From: Rhodobacter sp.
GTDB lineage: Bacteria > Pseudomonadota > Alphaproteobacteria > Rhodobacterales > Rhodobacteraceae
Assembly (NCBI GenBank): GCA_020637555.1
Contig: JACKKF010000003.1
Coordinates: forward strand, 395,160-459,159
Length of the DNA stretch: 64,000 nt
Reading direction: 5' to 3'
Shown here: positions 27,307 through 35,312 of the stretch, in pieces
Numbering within the stretch: position 1 is the stretch's first letter
Layout of the letters: each line of letters begins with the position of its first letter
Translations under genes and position numbers: made by a program
Notes under the pieces: generated by a model
Told to the model about the DNA's origin: nothing
Database searches by the model: none
The model's input: only the letters and a program-made list of their open reading frames with translations

Positions 27307-27684
27307 ATGAACAGAACCACGGAAATCCTGCGCGACATCTATGAGACGTCCGGCAATGTCTACAAATACCTGCACGATGACTTCGTCCTCTATTCGCCGG
27401 GTGCCAGCCTGATCGCCGGGACCTTTCATGGTGCGGACGGCATGCGCGAGCATTTCGCACTGATGAAGGGGCTGACCAACGACACGCTGCACCACGCGCT
27501 GCAAGGCACCTATCTGGCGGATGAAAAATGGGGGATGGTCGTGCATCGCCTGACCGCCACACGCGACGACGGGCGCGCTCTCGACACCTGGGGCTTTGGC
27601 CTGTGGCAGTTCGAAGGCGAGCGGGTTGTCGGTCACTGGGAAAGTGTCGGCGATCCGGTGCACTGGGAAGAGTTCTGGTCCTGA
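27307..27684 (+). CDS. SnoaL/NTF2-like small protein
   Basis: A 125-residue alpha-beta cone-fold protein with FVLYSPGASLIAGTFHGADG and a C-terminal WGFGLWQFEGERVVGHWE, typical of SnoaL-like and ketosteroid-isomerase-like folds. Such proteins are isomerases, cyclases or hydrolases, or binding proteins. Which of these cannot be read from sequence. SD GGAGG lies close to the ATG. A strong bidirectional terminator follows. Confidence 0.75.
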   Translation: MNRTTEILRDIYETSGNVYKYLHDDFVLYSPGASLIAGTFHGADGMREHFALMKGLTNDTLHHALQGTYLADEKWGMVVHRLTATRDDGRALDTWGFGLWQFEGERVVGHWESVGDPVHWEEFWS

Positions 27685-27705
27685 TCGGCGGGCCGGACCA
27701 GACGG

Positions 27706-27745
27706 AAAAAGGCGATGATCCGGGTCAGGATCATCGCCCTTTTTT
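27706..27745. terminator. Bidirectional rho-independent terminator
   Basis: Arms GGCGATGATCC (27711-27721) and GGATCATCGCC (27728-27738) with a 6-base loop are flanked by AAAAA on the left and a run of Ts on the right. It ends both the forward TRAP/MDR/SnoaL operon and the convergent dctP gene. Confidence 0.88.
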
Positions 27746-27804
27746 GTTGCGCGACAGCAAGGGACCGGCGCGACAGTCGCCGCGCCGGTTCTCGATCCGG
27801 TTGA

Positions 27805-28839
27805 TTATTCCAGTTCGGCGCTGGCTTGAGCGACCATCGCGCGGAAGCGGTCGAAAACGCCTTCCGGATTTTCAAGGCCGGCTTCGGTCGCAAGCTGAAT
27901 GAGGTTGTCAAAGACCGGCGCAGACGCCTGGCGGACCGCGGCGACAAAGGCTTCATCGGCCTCGGCATGGGCGATGCCCTGCTCGGTCAGCGTGTTGAAG
28001 GCGTTGTCAGCCACATCTTGCAGGACGTTGCCCGACAGCAGGGCCAGAGATTCGCCGGAAACGGCGTCGATCGCGGCGCGGTCTTCCTCCGAGATCGATT
28101 CCCACGCGTCGAGGTTCATGATCACCGCGAGTGTCGGGTTATACAGGCCGCCCTCGAAGGTGGTGAAGCTGTGAACGATGTCGGGGTAATGGAAGGGGAT
28201 CACGGATTCCAGGCCAGCCAGCGAGCCGTCAACGATGCCGGACGACATCAGCTCATACGCTTCGCTCGCGGGGCGCGAGATGGGAACGGCGCCGAGTCCT
28301 TCGAGCATGATACGGGTCACGGGCAGCGGGTTGCGGACCTTCATGCCCTGCATCTGCTCGGCCGAGGTGATCGGATCGCCCAGCGTGAACAGCGCGCCCG
28401 GGGTCGAAACGCCGACCATCACGACATGGACTTCCGACAGGACGCCGGCAGGACGCAGTTCATTCTGGTAGAAGCGCCAGGTGGCCACGCTGGCGGCGGG
28501 CGAACGCGCGCTCATCGTCGGCGCTTCGGCAATGCCCAGAAGGTCGGTGCGGCCCGGCCAGTAGCCCGGGTTGATGAACGAGACATCCGCGAGGCCGTCT
28601 TCGACGACTTCGAGCTGCGTGGTCGGCGAGCCAACCATCGCCGGCAGGAATTCGATGGTGACGCGCCCGTCGGTCGCCTCGGCAACGTTGTCGGCCCAGA
28701 CCTGGATCACGCGGGTCGTGTAGGGGTGTCCACTCGGGATCATGCTCGAGAACCGCAGGGTTTGCGCCGAGGCCCCAAGGGTGGTGCTGGCGAGCAGAGC
28801 GAGTCCAAGGCCGGTGCCCATGATCGTAGAAAGTTTCAT
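27805..28839 (-). CDS. dctP: TRAP transporter periplasmic binding protein
   Basis: A 344-residue DctP-family protein with a signal peptide ending LGASAQ. It contains TLRFSSMIPSGHPYTTRVIQ, the typical MKVRNP strand with the Arg that binds the ligand carboxylate, and ESVIPFHYPDIV. The start at 28839 has SD GGGAGGA; in-frame sequence upstream is not conserved. It converges on dctQM across a shared terminator, an unusual arrangement, and is probably their ligand-binding partner. Confidence 0.9.
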   Translation of the reverse strand: MKLSTIMGTGLGLALLASTTLGASAQTLRFSSMIPSGHPYTTRVIQVWADNVAEATDGRVTIEFLPAMVGSPTTQLEVVEDGLADVSFINPGYWPGRTDLLGIAEAPTMSARSPAASVATWRFYQNELRPAGVLSEVHVVMVGVSTPGALFTLGDPITSAEQMQGMKVRNPLPVTRIMLEGLGAVPISRPASEAYELMSSGIVDGSLAGLESVIPFHYPDIVHSFTTFEGGLYNPTLAVIMNLDAWESISEEDRAAIDAVSGESLALLSGNVLQDVADNAFNTLTEQGIAHAEADEAFVAAVRQASAPVFDNLIQLATEAGLENPEGVFDRFRAMVAQASAELE

Positions 28840-28933
28840 TCGAGTCCTCCCATTTGAAAGCTTCGACCCCGGGCGGCGCGCGATGCACTTTGGCGGGGCT
28901 CCGTCGAAGGCCCGGAACCGGGCTTCCCAACTA

Positions 28934-28961
28934 TAGATACGATGATCTAAAAAATCCACAA
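28934..28961 (-). promoter_or_regulatory. dctP promoter overlapped by TAGAT-N6-ATCTA
   Basis: On the reverse strand TTGTGG, a 16-base spacer and TATCTA form a promoter candidate. Its -10 is inside a perfect inverted repeat TAGAT-N6-ATCTA (28934-28949). A partly matching sequence lies 108 bases on, at 29042-29057. Confidence 0.45.
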
Positions 28962-28986
28962 CAAATAAATCTGCCCCATAATTTTA

Positions 28987-29016
28987 TTGACTTTCTGAGG
29001 TGTTAGGCCGGATACT
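28987..29016 (+). promoter_or_regulatory. Candidate forward promoter for the acyl-CoA synthetase operon
   Basis: TTGACT (28987-28992), an 18-base spacer and GATACT (29011-29016), about 175 bases before the TTG start of the synthetase. Confidence 0.4.
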
Positions 29017-29093
29017 CCGCCGCATCTGATGCCCCGGATAGTAGATACAAAAGACTATTACTGCCGGTTTTCAAGGGCATATGGCGCATGGTC

Positions 29094-29105
29094 TTAGTTT
29101 TCTAA
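29094..29105. promoter_or_regulatory. TTAG-box (TTAGTTTTCTAA)
   Basis: Exact TTAG-N4-CTAA palindrome, 84 bases upstream of the acyl-CoA synthetase start, in a position that could block transcription. Confidence 0.55.
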
Positions 29106-29189
29106 ACTGAGTCCGGATGCGCAGGGGCCGCGGCCCGAACATACCGTGCAGGGCTGCCTGCCCGGATCAGACAAGAATCGGAGGACATC

Positions 29190-30743
29190 TTGCCCATCGC
29201 GTCGACCATATCGCTTCCGGATATCCACCCGTTCGTTGGCATGGATGTCTCGTCGCTGCTGGCTGATTCCGCGCGAAGAAACGGTGACCGTCTTTTCCTC
29301 GCATGGGAGCCGTTCGAAGGTCGCGCGCGCGCGTGGTCCTATGCCGAGGCCGATCGCGCGGTGACCGACATCGCGGCGGGTCTGGCCGAACGGGGTTTGC
29401 GGCCGGGGGATGCCCTGATCCTGCATCTCGACAACGCGCCGGAATCGATCCTGGTCTGGCTGGCATGCGGGCGGCTGGGGGCGGTGGCGGTGGTGACCAA
29501 CGCGCGGTCGAGTGCGGACGAGTTGCGTTATTTCGTCGAGAAATCCGGCGCGGTGGCGATCGTTTCGCAACCCGCCTTTTCCCCTGTCGTCGGGACGGTT
29601 GCAGACCTTGTCGATTGGACCGAGCTGGTCGAACCCGGAACCGGGGACCAGGTCCTGCGCGGCGCCAGGACGCTTGCGCCGCGCCCAGCCGATCCGGCTG
29701 CCCCGTTTTGCGTGCAGTTCACATCCGGGACGACCTCGCGGCCCAAGGCCGTGGTGTGGACCCATGCGAACGCCCTGTGGGGCGCGATGGTGAACGCGCG
29801 CCACCTGAGTTTGCGCCCCGAGGACAAGGCGCTGGTCTTCTTTCCGCTGTGCCACGCGGTCGCGTTGTCCTGGCAGGTCCTGGGGTCGATCTGGGCCGGT
29901 GCCGCGGTTGTCGTGCAACCCAAGTTTTCCGCGGCGCGCTTTTGGGAAGTTGTCACAAGCCATGGCTGCACCTGGGCGCCCACCGGAGGGTTTGTCGAGA
30001 ACGCGCTCAAGGATGTCCCGCGGCCCGAGGGCCACCGGCTGCGTTTTGTGCTGGCAACGGCCAATCTGGAGCCGTCCGAAGCCGCCTGGGGGCTGCGAAA
30101 CACCGCAGGGCACGGCATGACCGAGATCATCACCCAGTCGTTGTTGTGCGACACCGTTGGCCCGATCGAGAACGGGGCCGTCGGGCGCCCGGCGCCTGAA
30201 TACCGGATCGAGGTCCGGGATGACGATGGCAAGGCGGTCCCCCTGGGCGGCAGTGGCGAGCTGCTGATCGGAGGGATCCGGGGGCTGTCGCTGTTTGCCT
30301 GCTATCACGGTGACGAGCAGGCAACCGCCGAGGCCTTCACCGAGGACGGGCTGTTCCGCACCGGCGACATCGTCCGGCGTCGCCCGGACGGCGCGCTGGA
30401 TCTGGTGGACCGCAAGAAGGACATGCTGAAGGTCGGTGGCGAAAACGTCGCCGCATCCGAGGTCGAAGCCGTCATTCTCAAGGTGCCGGGTGTCCGCGAA
30501 GTTGCCGTGGTCGGCCAGCGCCACAAGATGCTCGACGAGGTGCCTTTCGCGTTTGTCATAGCCACGCCGGCTGCCCCCGCCGATTTGCCTGACCGCATTC
30601 TCGCTGCCTGTCGGGCCGCGCTGGCGGATTTCAAGGTCCCGCGCGAGGTCCGGCTGGTCGAGGATTTTCCGCGGACGATTGGCGAGCTGAAGGTGCGGAA
30701 GGTGCGGCTGCGCGAAATGCTGCGCGATGAGGCCCAGGCATGA
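29190..30743 (+). CDS. AMP-forming acyl-CoA synthetase / CoA ligase
   Basis: A 517-residue ANL-superfamily ligase that activates a carboxylic acid with ATP and CoA. It has the P-loop FTSGTTSRPKAVVWTH, the GHGMTEI adenine-site motif, and the C-terminal hinge FRTGDIVRRRPDG with DRKKDMLKVGGENV. The start appears to be TTG at 29190, with GGAGG six bases upstream; the next ATG (29241) lacks an SD. It overlaps the flavoprotein gene by 4 bases. The substrate (fatty, aryl or terpenoid acid) cannot be told. Confidence 0.92.
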   Translation: MPIASTISLPDIHPFVGMDVSSLLADSARRNGDRLFLAWEPFEGRARAWSYAEADRAVTDIAAGLAERGLRPGDALILHLDNAPESILVWLACGRLGAVAVVTNARSSADELRYFVEKSGAVAIVSQPAFSPVVGTVADLVDWTELVEPGTGDQVLRGARTLAPRPADPAAPFCVQFTSGTTSRPKAVVWTHANALWGAMVNARHLSLRPEDKALVFFPLCHAVALSWQVLGSIWAGAAVVVQPKFSAARFWEVVTSHGCTWAPTGGFVENALKDVPRPEGHRLRFVLATANLEPSEAAWGLRNTAGHGMTEIITQSLLCDTVGPIENGAVGRPAPEYRIEVRDDDGKAVPLGGSGELLIGGIRGLSLFACYHGDEQATAEAFTEDGLFRTGDIVRRRPDGALDLVDRKKDMLKVGGENVAASEVEAVILKVPGVREVAVVGQRHKMLDEVPFAFVIATPAAPADLPDRILAACRAALADFKVPREVRLVEDFPRTIGELKVRKVRLREMLRDEAQA

Positions 30744-31732
30744 GCGATCTTGCCCGTCGCTTGGGCCCCGATATCGCCAGTCGCCTGACGCTGCCGCTGA
30801 TCTCGGCGCCGATGTTTCGCGTCAGTGGTCCTGACCTGGTGATCGCGGCCTGCAAGGCCGGGGTTATCGGGGCTTTTCCCACGTCGAATTGCCGAACGAT
30901 CGAGGACCTGGACACCTGGCTGGGCCGTATCAACGACGCGCTGCGGGTGCCCGAGGGTCAGAATCCCGCCGCGCCGGTCTGCGCCAATCTGATCATACAG
31001 CAGGCCCGCCTTGATGAAGATCTGGCCCGGTTGATCGCGCACAAGGTCGAGATGGTGATCACCAGTGTCGGCTCGCCGGCAGAGGTGATCAAGCCGCTCC
31101 ACGCGATTGGCTGCAAGGTCTTTGCCGATGTTGCCACGATCCGCCACGCCCAAAAGGCGATCGCGGCGGGTGTCGACGGGCTGGTGTTGCTGACCGCCGG
31201 GGCAGGGGGGCAGACGGGCTGGGCGAATCCGCTCGCCTTCGTGGGCGCCGTGCGCCGGTTTTTCGATGGGCCGCTGGTCCTCGCAGGCGGTGTCAGCGAC
31301 GGGCACAGCCTTTGGGCGGCGCGGGCGCTGGGATGTGACCTGGCCTATATGGGGACCCGCTTCATCGCCTCCAGCGAAAGCATGGCGACGGACGGCTACC
31401 GACAGATGCTCGTCGCCTCGTCGCTGGACGACGTGATGACCACCAGGGCCTTCACCGGCCTGCCGACCAATATGCTGAAACCGTCGATCGAGGCCGCAGG
31501 CATTGACCCGGACCGGATGGACGAAACCGTAACGCCGGTGATGGCGCGCAACATGTTCGGCGCCGGAACCCAGGGGCCGCAACGATGGGCCGACCTCTGG
31601 TCAGCCGGGCACAGCGTCAGCGCCGTGACGGATGCGCCGCCCGTGGCCGAGATCGTCGCCAGGATTGCGAAAGACTATGAATTCGCGCGGCAAGGCTGCC
31701 TGGCGGCCAGCGGGTGGCCAGCCGGTGCGTAA
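30740..31732 (+). CDS. Nitronate monooxygenase-like FMN flavoprotein (NPD family)
   Basis: A 330-residue TIM-barrel flavoprotein with LTLPLISAPMFRVSGPDLV at the start, AGAGGQTGWANP for FMN-phosphate binding, and DLAYMGTRFIASSE. The family covers nitronate monooxygenases, NADH:quinone reductases and FabK-like enzymes, so the exact reaction is open. The ATGA overlap couples it to the CoA ligase, which suggests action on an acyl-CoA or related unsaturated intermediate (inference). Confidence 0.85.
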   Translation: MSDLARRLGPDIASRLTLPLISAPMFRVSGPDLVIAACKAGVIGAFPTSNCRTIEDLDTWLGRINDALRVPEGQNPAAPVCANLIIQQARLDEDLARLIAHKVEMVITSVGSPAEVIKPLHAIGCKVFADVATIRHAQKAIAAGVDGLVLLTAGAGGQTGWANPLAFVGAVRRFFDGPLVLAGGVSDGHSLWAARALGCDLAYMGTRFIASSESMATDGYRQMLVASSLDDVMTTRAFTGLPTNMLKPSIEAAGIDPDRMDETVTPVMARNMFGAGTQGPQRWADLWSAGHSVSAVTDAPPVAEIVARIAKDYEFARQGCLAASGWPAGA

Positions 31733-31756
31733 GCAAGGCCGACAAGGAGACAAGGC

Positions 31757-31837
31757 ATGAGAATTCACGACAGACCCATTGCGCGCACCCGGATCAGGGG
31801 CGCCAAACCAGCCACGTCCTGCGAGTGTCGGGCCTGA
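31757..31837 (+). CDS. Possible 26-residue leader ORF coupled to the MBL-fold gene
   Basis: AAGGAG precedes ATG 31757. The frame (MRIHDRPIARTRIRGAK and on) stops at TGA 31835-31837, which overlaps the ATG of the MBL-fold gene as TGATG. It is the only good SD-start pair here, because the MBL ATG has none of its own, so coupling is plausible. A frameshift in the MBL gene's old N-terminus is the alternative. Confidence 0.4.
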   Translation: MRIHDRPIARTRIRGAKPATSCECRA

Positions 31838-32877
31838 TGTCGCTCGATCATGGACAGGTAAGACCGCTTTTCGACAAGGCGCCCGCACATGGTGAGTGCA
31901 TCGAGGTCGCTCCCGGCATCTTGTGGACGCGCTTTCCGCTACCGTTTCGGCTGAATCATGTGAATGTGTATCTGATCGAGGATGGCGACGGATACGCGAT
32001 TTTTGACACCGGCATGGGGACCGAGGTCACGCAGCGCCAGTGGGAAACGATGGCCGGGGATGTGTTGGCAGGCCAGCGCGTCACGCGGGTTTTTGCCAGC
32101 CATTTCCACATGGATCACATCGGCTGCGCGGGCTGGCTCTGTAACCGCTTCAATGCGCCGCTTTGGACCGGGAAGGTCACTTATCTTTATAACTCGTTCT
32201 TCTTTGATCGTCCTGCGGTGCTGGATCAAGACGAGTTTCGGGCCTACTTCCGAAAGCAGGGGATGACGGCGGACCAGACACACGCGATCACCACCGAAGG
32301 CCATGATTTCGGCAAGCTGATCGGCCGCCTGCCCAACAGTTACCGCCGGATCGTGCCCGGCGAAACCCTGGTCATCGGGGAGCGCCGCTTCGAGGTTCTG
32401 GCGGGCGAGGGGCACGCGCCGGAACAGCTCATGCTGTATGCGCGGGACGACAAGCTGCTGCTTGTCGGCGATCAGGTGCTGACCCGAATTTCACCGAACG
32501 TGGCCGTTTCGGCGATGGGGCCGGATGACGATCCGCTGGGGCTGTTCATGGACTCGTTGCGGGACCTGAAAACCCGTGTCGACCACGATGTGATGGTGCT
32601 GCCGGGCCATCACCTGCCGTTCACGGGGCTTCATCAGCGATGCGACGAATTGATCGCGCATCACGAAGACCGGTGCCACGAGGTGCTGGAGGCTTGCGCC
32701 AGATCCGACGCCTCGCTCACCGATCTGGTCGATGTCCTGTTTGCGCATGTAACCGACACTCAACAGTTCAACTTCGCCTTCGGCGAGACCCATGCGCATG
32801 TCAATTACCTGCTGCGCCGGACGGCACTGCGCGAAGTTCCTGACTCCTATGGTGTGCGGCGTTTCAGAACGGCATGA
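31837..32877 (+). CDS. Metallo-beta-lactamase-fold hydrolase
   Basis: A 346-residue MBL-superfamily enzyme with the metal motif SHFHMDHIG, a later GEGHAPEQLMLY (third His) and VLPGHHLPFTG. RFPLPFRLNHVNVYLIEDGDG is a typical N-terminus. It probably hydrolyses a thioester, ester or lactone. ATG 31837 overlaps the stop of the short ORF upstream. In-frame sequence to 31714 is not conserved. It is likely in the operon with CoA ligase and flavoprotein. Confidence 0.86.
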   Translation: MSLDHGQVRPLFDKAPAHGECIEVAPGILWTRFPLPFRLNHVNVYLIEDGDGYAIFDTGMGTEVTQRQWETMAGDVLAGQRVTRVFASHFHMDHIGCAGWLCNRFNAPLWTGKVTYLYNSFFFDRPAVLDQDEFRAYFRKQGMTADQTHAITTEGHDFGKLIGRLPNSYRRIVPGETLVIGERRFEVLAGEGHAPEQLMLYARDDKLLLVGDQVLTRISPNVAVSAMGPDDDPLGLFMDSLRDLKTRVDHDVMVLPGHHLPFTGLHQRCDELIAHHEDRCHEVLEACARSDASLTDLVDVLFAHVTDTQQFNFAFGETHAHVNYLLRRTALREVPDSYGVRRFRTA

Positions 32878-32915
32878 GCTCCGGGGCTGGCCGGGGGCTG
32901 GCCCGGGGCTGATCG

Positions 32916-32934
32916 TCAGGCGCCTGGCGCCTGA
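32916..32934. terminator. Palindrome at the end of the TetR gene
   Basis: TCAGGCGCC-T-GGCGCCTGA is perfect over 9 bp per arm and includes the TetR stop codon. It lies between two convergent genes. With a one-base centre it could form a small hairpin, but there is no T tract. Confidence 0.3.
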
Positions 32935-33602
32935 TTGCCCCGGTAAATGCCGTTCATCAGGATTTCGAGCACGCACTTCACCGTCAGATCGCGCTGCAGC
33001 GGGTTGGTGACGTCGATGCCGTAGGTCTGGTTGATCAGGGGCGCGATGGAAAACAGCACCGAACCCGCAGAATAGATGATGTGCGTCAACAGGTGGTTGG
33101 GCATATCGACGATCACGCCGCGTTTGCGGGCACCATCCAGAACCTTGTCGAAATTCTTGAAGGTTCCGCGGAAATACTCCTCGGTCAGCCACCTGAGCCG
33201 GTCGGTATCGAGCGATCCCTCGATAATGATGATGCGCGCCATTTCCGGATAGATGCTGGCGACTTTCATGTGCCGTTCGATGACGAACCGAAGAACCGCC
33301 TCGAAATCCGCATCCTCGCTGGTGTCGATCCGGAACGGGAATTCCTTGTTGATCCGCCCGAACAGGTCGTGGATGGTTTCCTGCCACAAGAGTTCTTTGG
33401 TCTTGAAATGATAGTGCAAAACCGATTGCGCAATGCCCGCCTTCTGCGCGATGTTCACGGTCGACGTTGCGTCGAAGCCATGTTTCGAAAACTGATCGAG
33501 CGCCGCGTGCAGGATCAACTGTGACGTTGCTTCACGGTTCTCGACATCTTCCTTGCGGGGCCGCCCGCGCTTGCGCGCAACCTTCGGTTTGGCTTTCATC
33601 AT
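32916..33602 (-). CDS. TetR/AcrR-family transcriptional regulator
   Basis: A 228-residue repressor with a basic start (KPKVARKRGRPRKED) and an N-terminal helix-turn-helix (about residues 28-70: ALDQFSKHGFDATSTVNIAQ, GIAQSVLHYHFKTKELL). The C-terminal two-thirds form a helical ligand pocket. It is the last gene of the reverse block and probably controls the EthD/aldolase operon or the adjacent CoA-ligase operon. Its final codons and stop form a perfect palindrome (32916-32934). Confidence 0.9.
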   Translation of the reverse strand: MMKAKPKVARKRGRPRKEDVENREATSQLILHAALDQFSKHGFDATSTVNIAQKAGIAQSVLHYHFKTKELLWQETIHDLFGRINKEFPFRIDTSEDADFEAVLRFVIERHMKVASIYPEMARIIIIEGSLDTDRLRWLTEEYFRGTFKNFDKVLDGARKRGVIVDMPNHLLTHIIYSAGSVLFSIAPLINQTYGIDVTNPLQRDLTVKCVLEILMNGIYRGNQAPGA

Positions 33603-33670
33603 TCCGTTAATGTCTCTGTCCCCCGGCTGAATTTTTGCGTGATCGGATTGGATTGATTATTCCATTAATA
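33601..33670. promoter_or_regulatory. Two similar 12-mers upstream of the TetR gene
   Basis: ATTCCGTTAATG (33601-33612, touching the start codon) and ATTCCATTAATA (33659-33670) agree at 10 of 12 positions, 58 bases apart, in the AT-rich region before the TetR gene. They are plausible autoregulatory operators. Confidence 0.3.
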
Positions 33671-33755
33671 GGGCATGAGACAGCGCATGTATGCGGGACA
33701 GAACGCCTCACGGCCTTTGCCTTATGGGAAAATTCGATAGGCGTCCAGTGGCGTC

Positions 33756-34487
33756 TCATGACTCGGGATGCCCGGGTGGCCACGAAAACTCGGTCAGCAA
33801 CAGGCGAACCGACCCTCCCTTCATCAGGAAATTGCCCTCGTCCGGAACCACGTTCCGCTGATAGCCGGCGCTTTGGTAGAGGCGGCCCATGTCCCGGGGC
33901 TCGCGGACCCAGATTTCGAGGATTCCATCGAATCCATGGGGAGTCGCTTCGCCATTGGCGCACCGTTCCGTTCCGGGCGTGACGTAGTGCTGCACATAGC
34001 GATGGAAAAACGATGCCGCATCTTTGGCTGACAGCACCAGATCGGCATGAACATGGCGCCAGTGATGCACGAAGTCCTCGTGGGATATGGCGGGGTTGCG
34101 CTTGAGGAACGAGAAGACCTTGATCCCCTCGCGCGGGCCATCGACGACGACATGCGACGTTGCTTCCAGCACGATCGACCCGGCGGGATCCGAGAAGGCT
34201 GCCTCGTCGGGCCGGACCCGTTCGCGGTAGATCGCGGTTTCGGAAAATCGTTTCTCGGGCCGGTCGGCGGGCTCTTTCAGGCCGATCTGAAGCACGCCGG
34301 CAAAATCGGTCACCGGCACGCCGGGGGCCTCGATCTGCAGCGCGTGGTTCTGGATATAGCTGCTTGCGAAGTCCCAGAACTCCGGGATGCCGGTGACCAG
34401 GGGCCCGTGATGGTCACGCCAGTATTGCTGGGTTTCGGCGATCGTGGCGCCCGCCTTGCCGCGTGCGATTACAAAGCGTTCGACCAT
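33756..34487 (-). CDS. EthD-domain protein, tandem copy C
   Basis: A 243-residue two-domain EthD protein. The N-terminal half has TQQYWRDHHGPLVTGIPEFW and the second half FVHHWRHVHADLVLS, followed by RYVQHYVTPGTE, shared almost exactly with copies A and B. SD GAGGG precedes the ATG. It ends the three-gene EthD array. The family's reaction is not established; neighbours suggest a role in side-chain catabolism. Confidence 0.85.
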   Translation of the reverse strand: MVERFVIARGKAGATIAETQQYWRDHHGPLVTGIPEFWDFASSYIQNHALQIEAPGVPVTDFAGVLQIGLKEPADRPEKRFSETAIYRERVRPDEAAFSDPAGSIVLEATSHVVVDGPREGIKVFSFLKRNPAISHEDFVHHWRHVHADLVLSAKDAASFFHRYVQHYVTPGTERCANGEATPHGFDGILEIWVREPRDMGRLYQSAGYQRNVVPDEGNFLMKGGSVRLLLTEFSWPPGHPES

Positions 34488-34508
34488 CGTGGTCCCTCGT
34501 GCTTTGGG

Positions 34509-35246
34509 TCAGTCGGCCGACCGTCCGGTTTCGGGTGTGATTTCGATTTCCTTCAACAGGAACCGGAGCGAGGCGCCGCGCTGCACGAAATTGTCCTCGT
34601 CGGGGTGCAGCTTCTCGCGGTAGGCACGGCTCGTGAACAGGCGTTCCAGATCCTCGGGCGCGTCGAACCACAGTTCCAGAATCCCGTCGAACTGGAACGG
34701 CGACGGCGCCCCGTTGAAGCGTTTCTCGGTGCCCGGGGTCACATAGTGCTGCACATAGCGGTGAAAGCACGAGTGGATCCCGGGCTCTGAGCGCACGATA
34801 TCGGCATGCGGGCCGCCCCAGTGCGCAACGAACTGGTCGTGGCTGATATCCGGGCGGCGCTTGTTGAACGAGAACATCTTGAAGCCGGTGCGCGGCCCGT
34901 CGATGATGACGTTCGGTTCGGCCTCCATGACGGTGCAATTTCCCAGATCGGCGAAATTGGGCCCGTCATGCGCCACCTTCTCCTTATACAGCCTGGTGTC
35001 CGAAAACAGGCGCTCCGGGTGGCCATGGTTCGCGCGCTGCCAGGTTTCCATGACCCCCTCGTAGTCGGGCTTGGGGATGCCGAATGCGTCGATTTCCAAC
35101 GTCTCGTTCTGGATATAACGCTCGGTGAACTCCCAGTATTCGGGGATCCTGGCGACCAGCGGTGCGTGGGTGTTCATCCAGTAGTCGAGGAATTCGGCAC
35201 GGCTCATTCCGGGCCTGGCTTTGGTGATCGCGAAACGTTCGAGCAT
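34509..35246 (-). CDS. EthD-domain protein, tandem copy B
   Basis: 245 residues with the same duplicated layout: FLDYWMNTHAPLVARIPEYW, DGPRTGFKMFSFNKRRPDIS, FVAHWGGPHADIVRS and RYVQHYVTPGTEKR. It is 21 bases upstream of copy C and 66 bases downstream of copy A. The DGPR-x-G and FSF segments repeated in all three copies mark them as recent paralogues. Confidence 0.85.
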   Translation of the reverse strand: MLERFAITKARPGMSRAEFLDYWMNTHAPLVARIPEYWEFTERYIQNETLEIDAFGIPKPDYEGVMETWQRANHGHPERLFSDTRLYKEKVAHDGPNFADLGNCTVMEAEPNVIIDGPRTGFKMFSFNKRRPDISHDQFVAHWGGPHADIVRSEPGIHSCFHRYVQHYVTPGTEKRFNGAPSPFQFDGILELWFDAPEDLERLFTSRAYREKLHPDEDNFVQRGASLRFLLKEIEITPETGRSAD

Positions 35247-35312
35247 TTTCCGTCACTCCCTGTTGCGTGGCCAGTGTCGCCCCCGGCGATCGGGCCGGGG
35301 GGGGCAGGTGTG

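Larger units (their letters stand above)
28840..29189. other. Divergent promoter region between dctP and acyl-CoA synthetase
   Basis: 350 AT-rich bases with no gene. Contains promoter candidates on both strands, an inverted repeat at 28934-28949, a similar sequence at 29042-29057 and an exact TTAG-box at 29094-29105. Confidence 0.65.
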
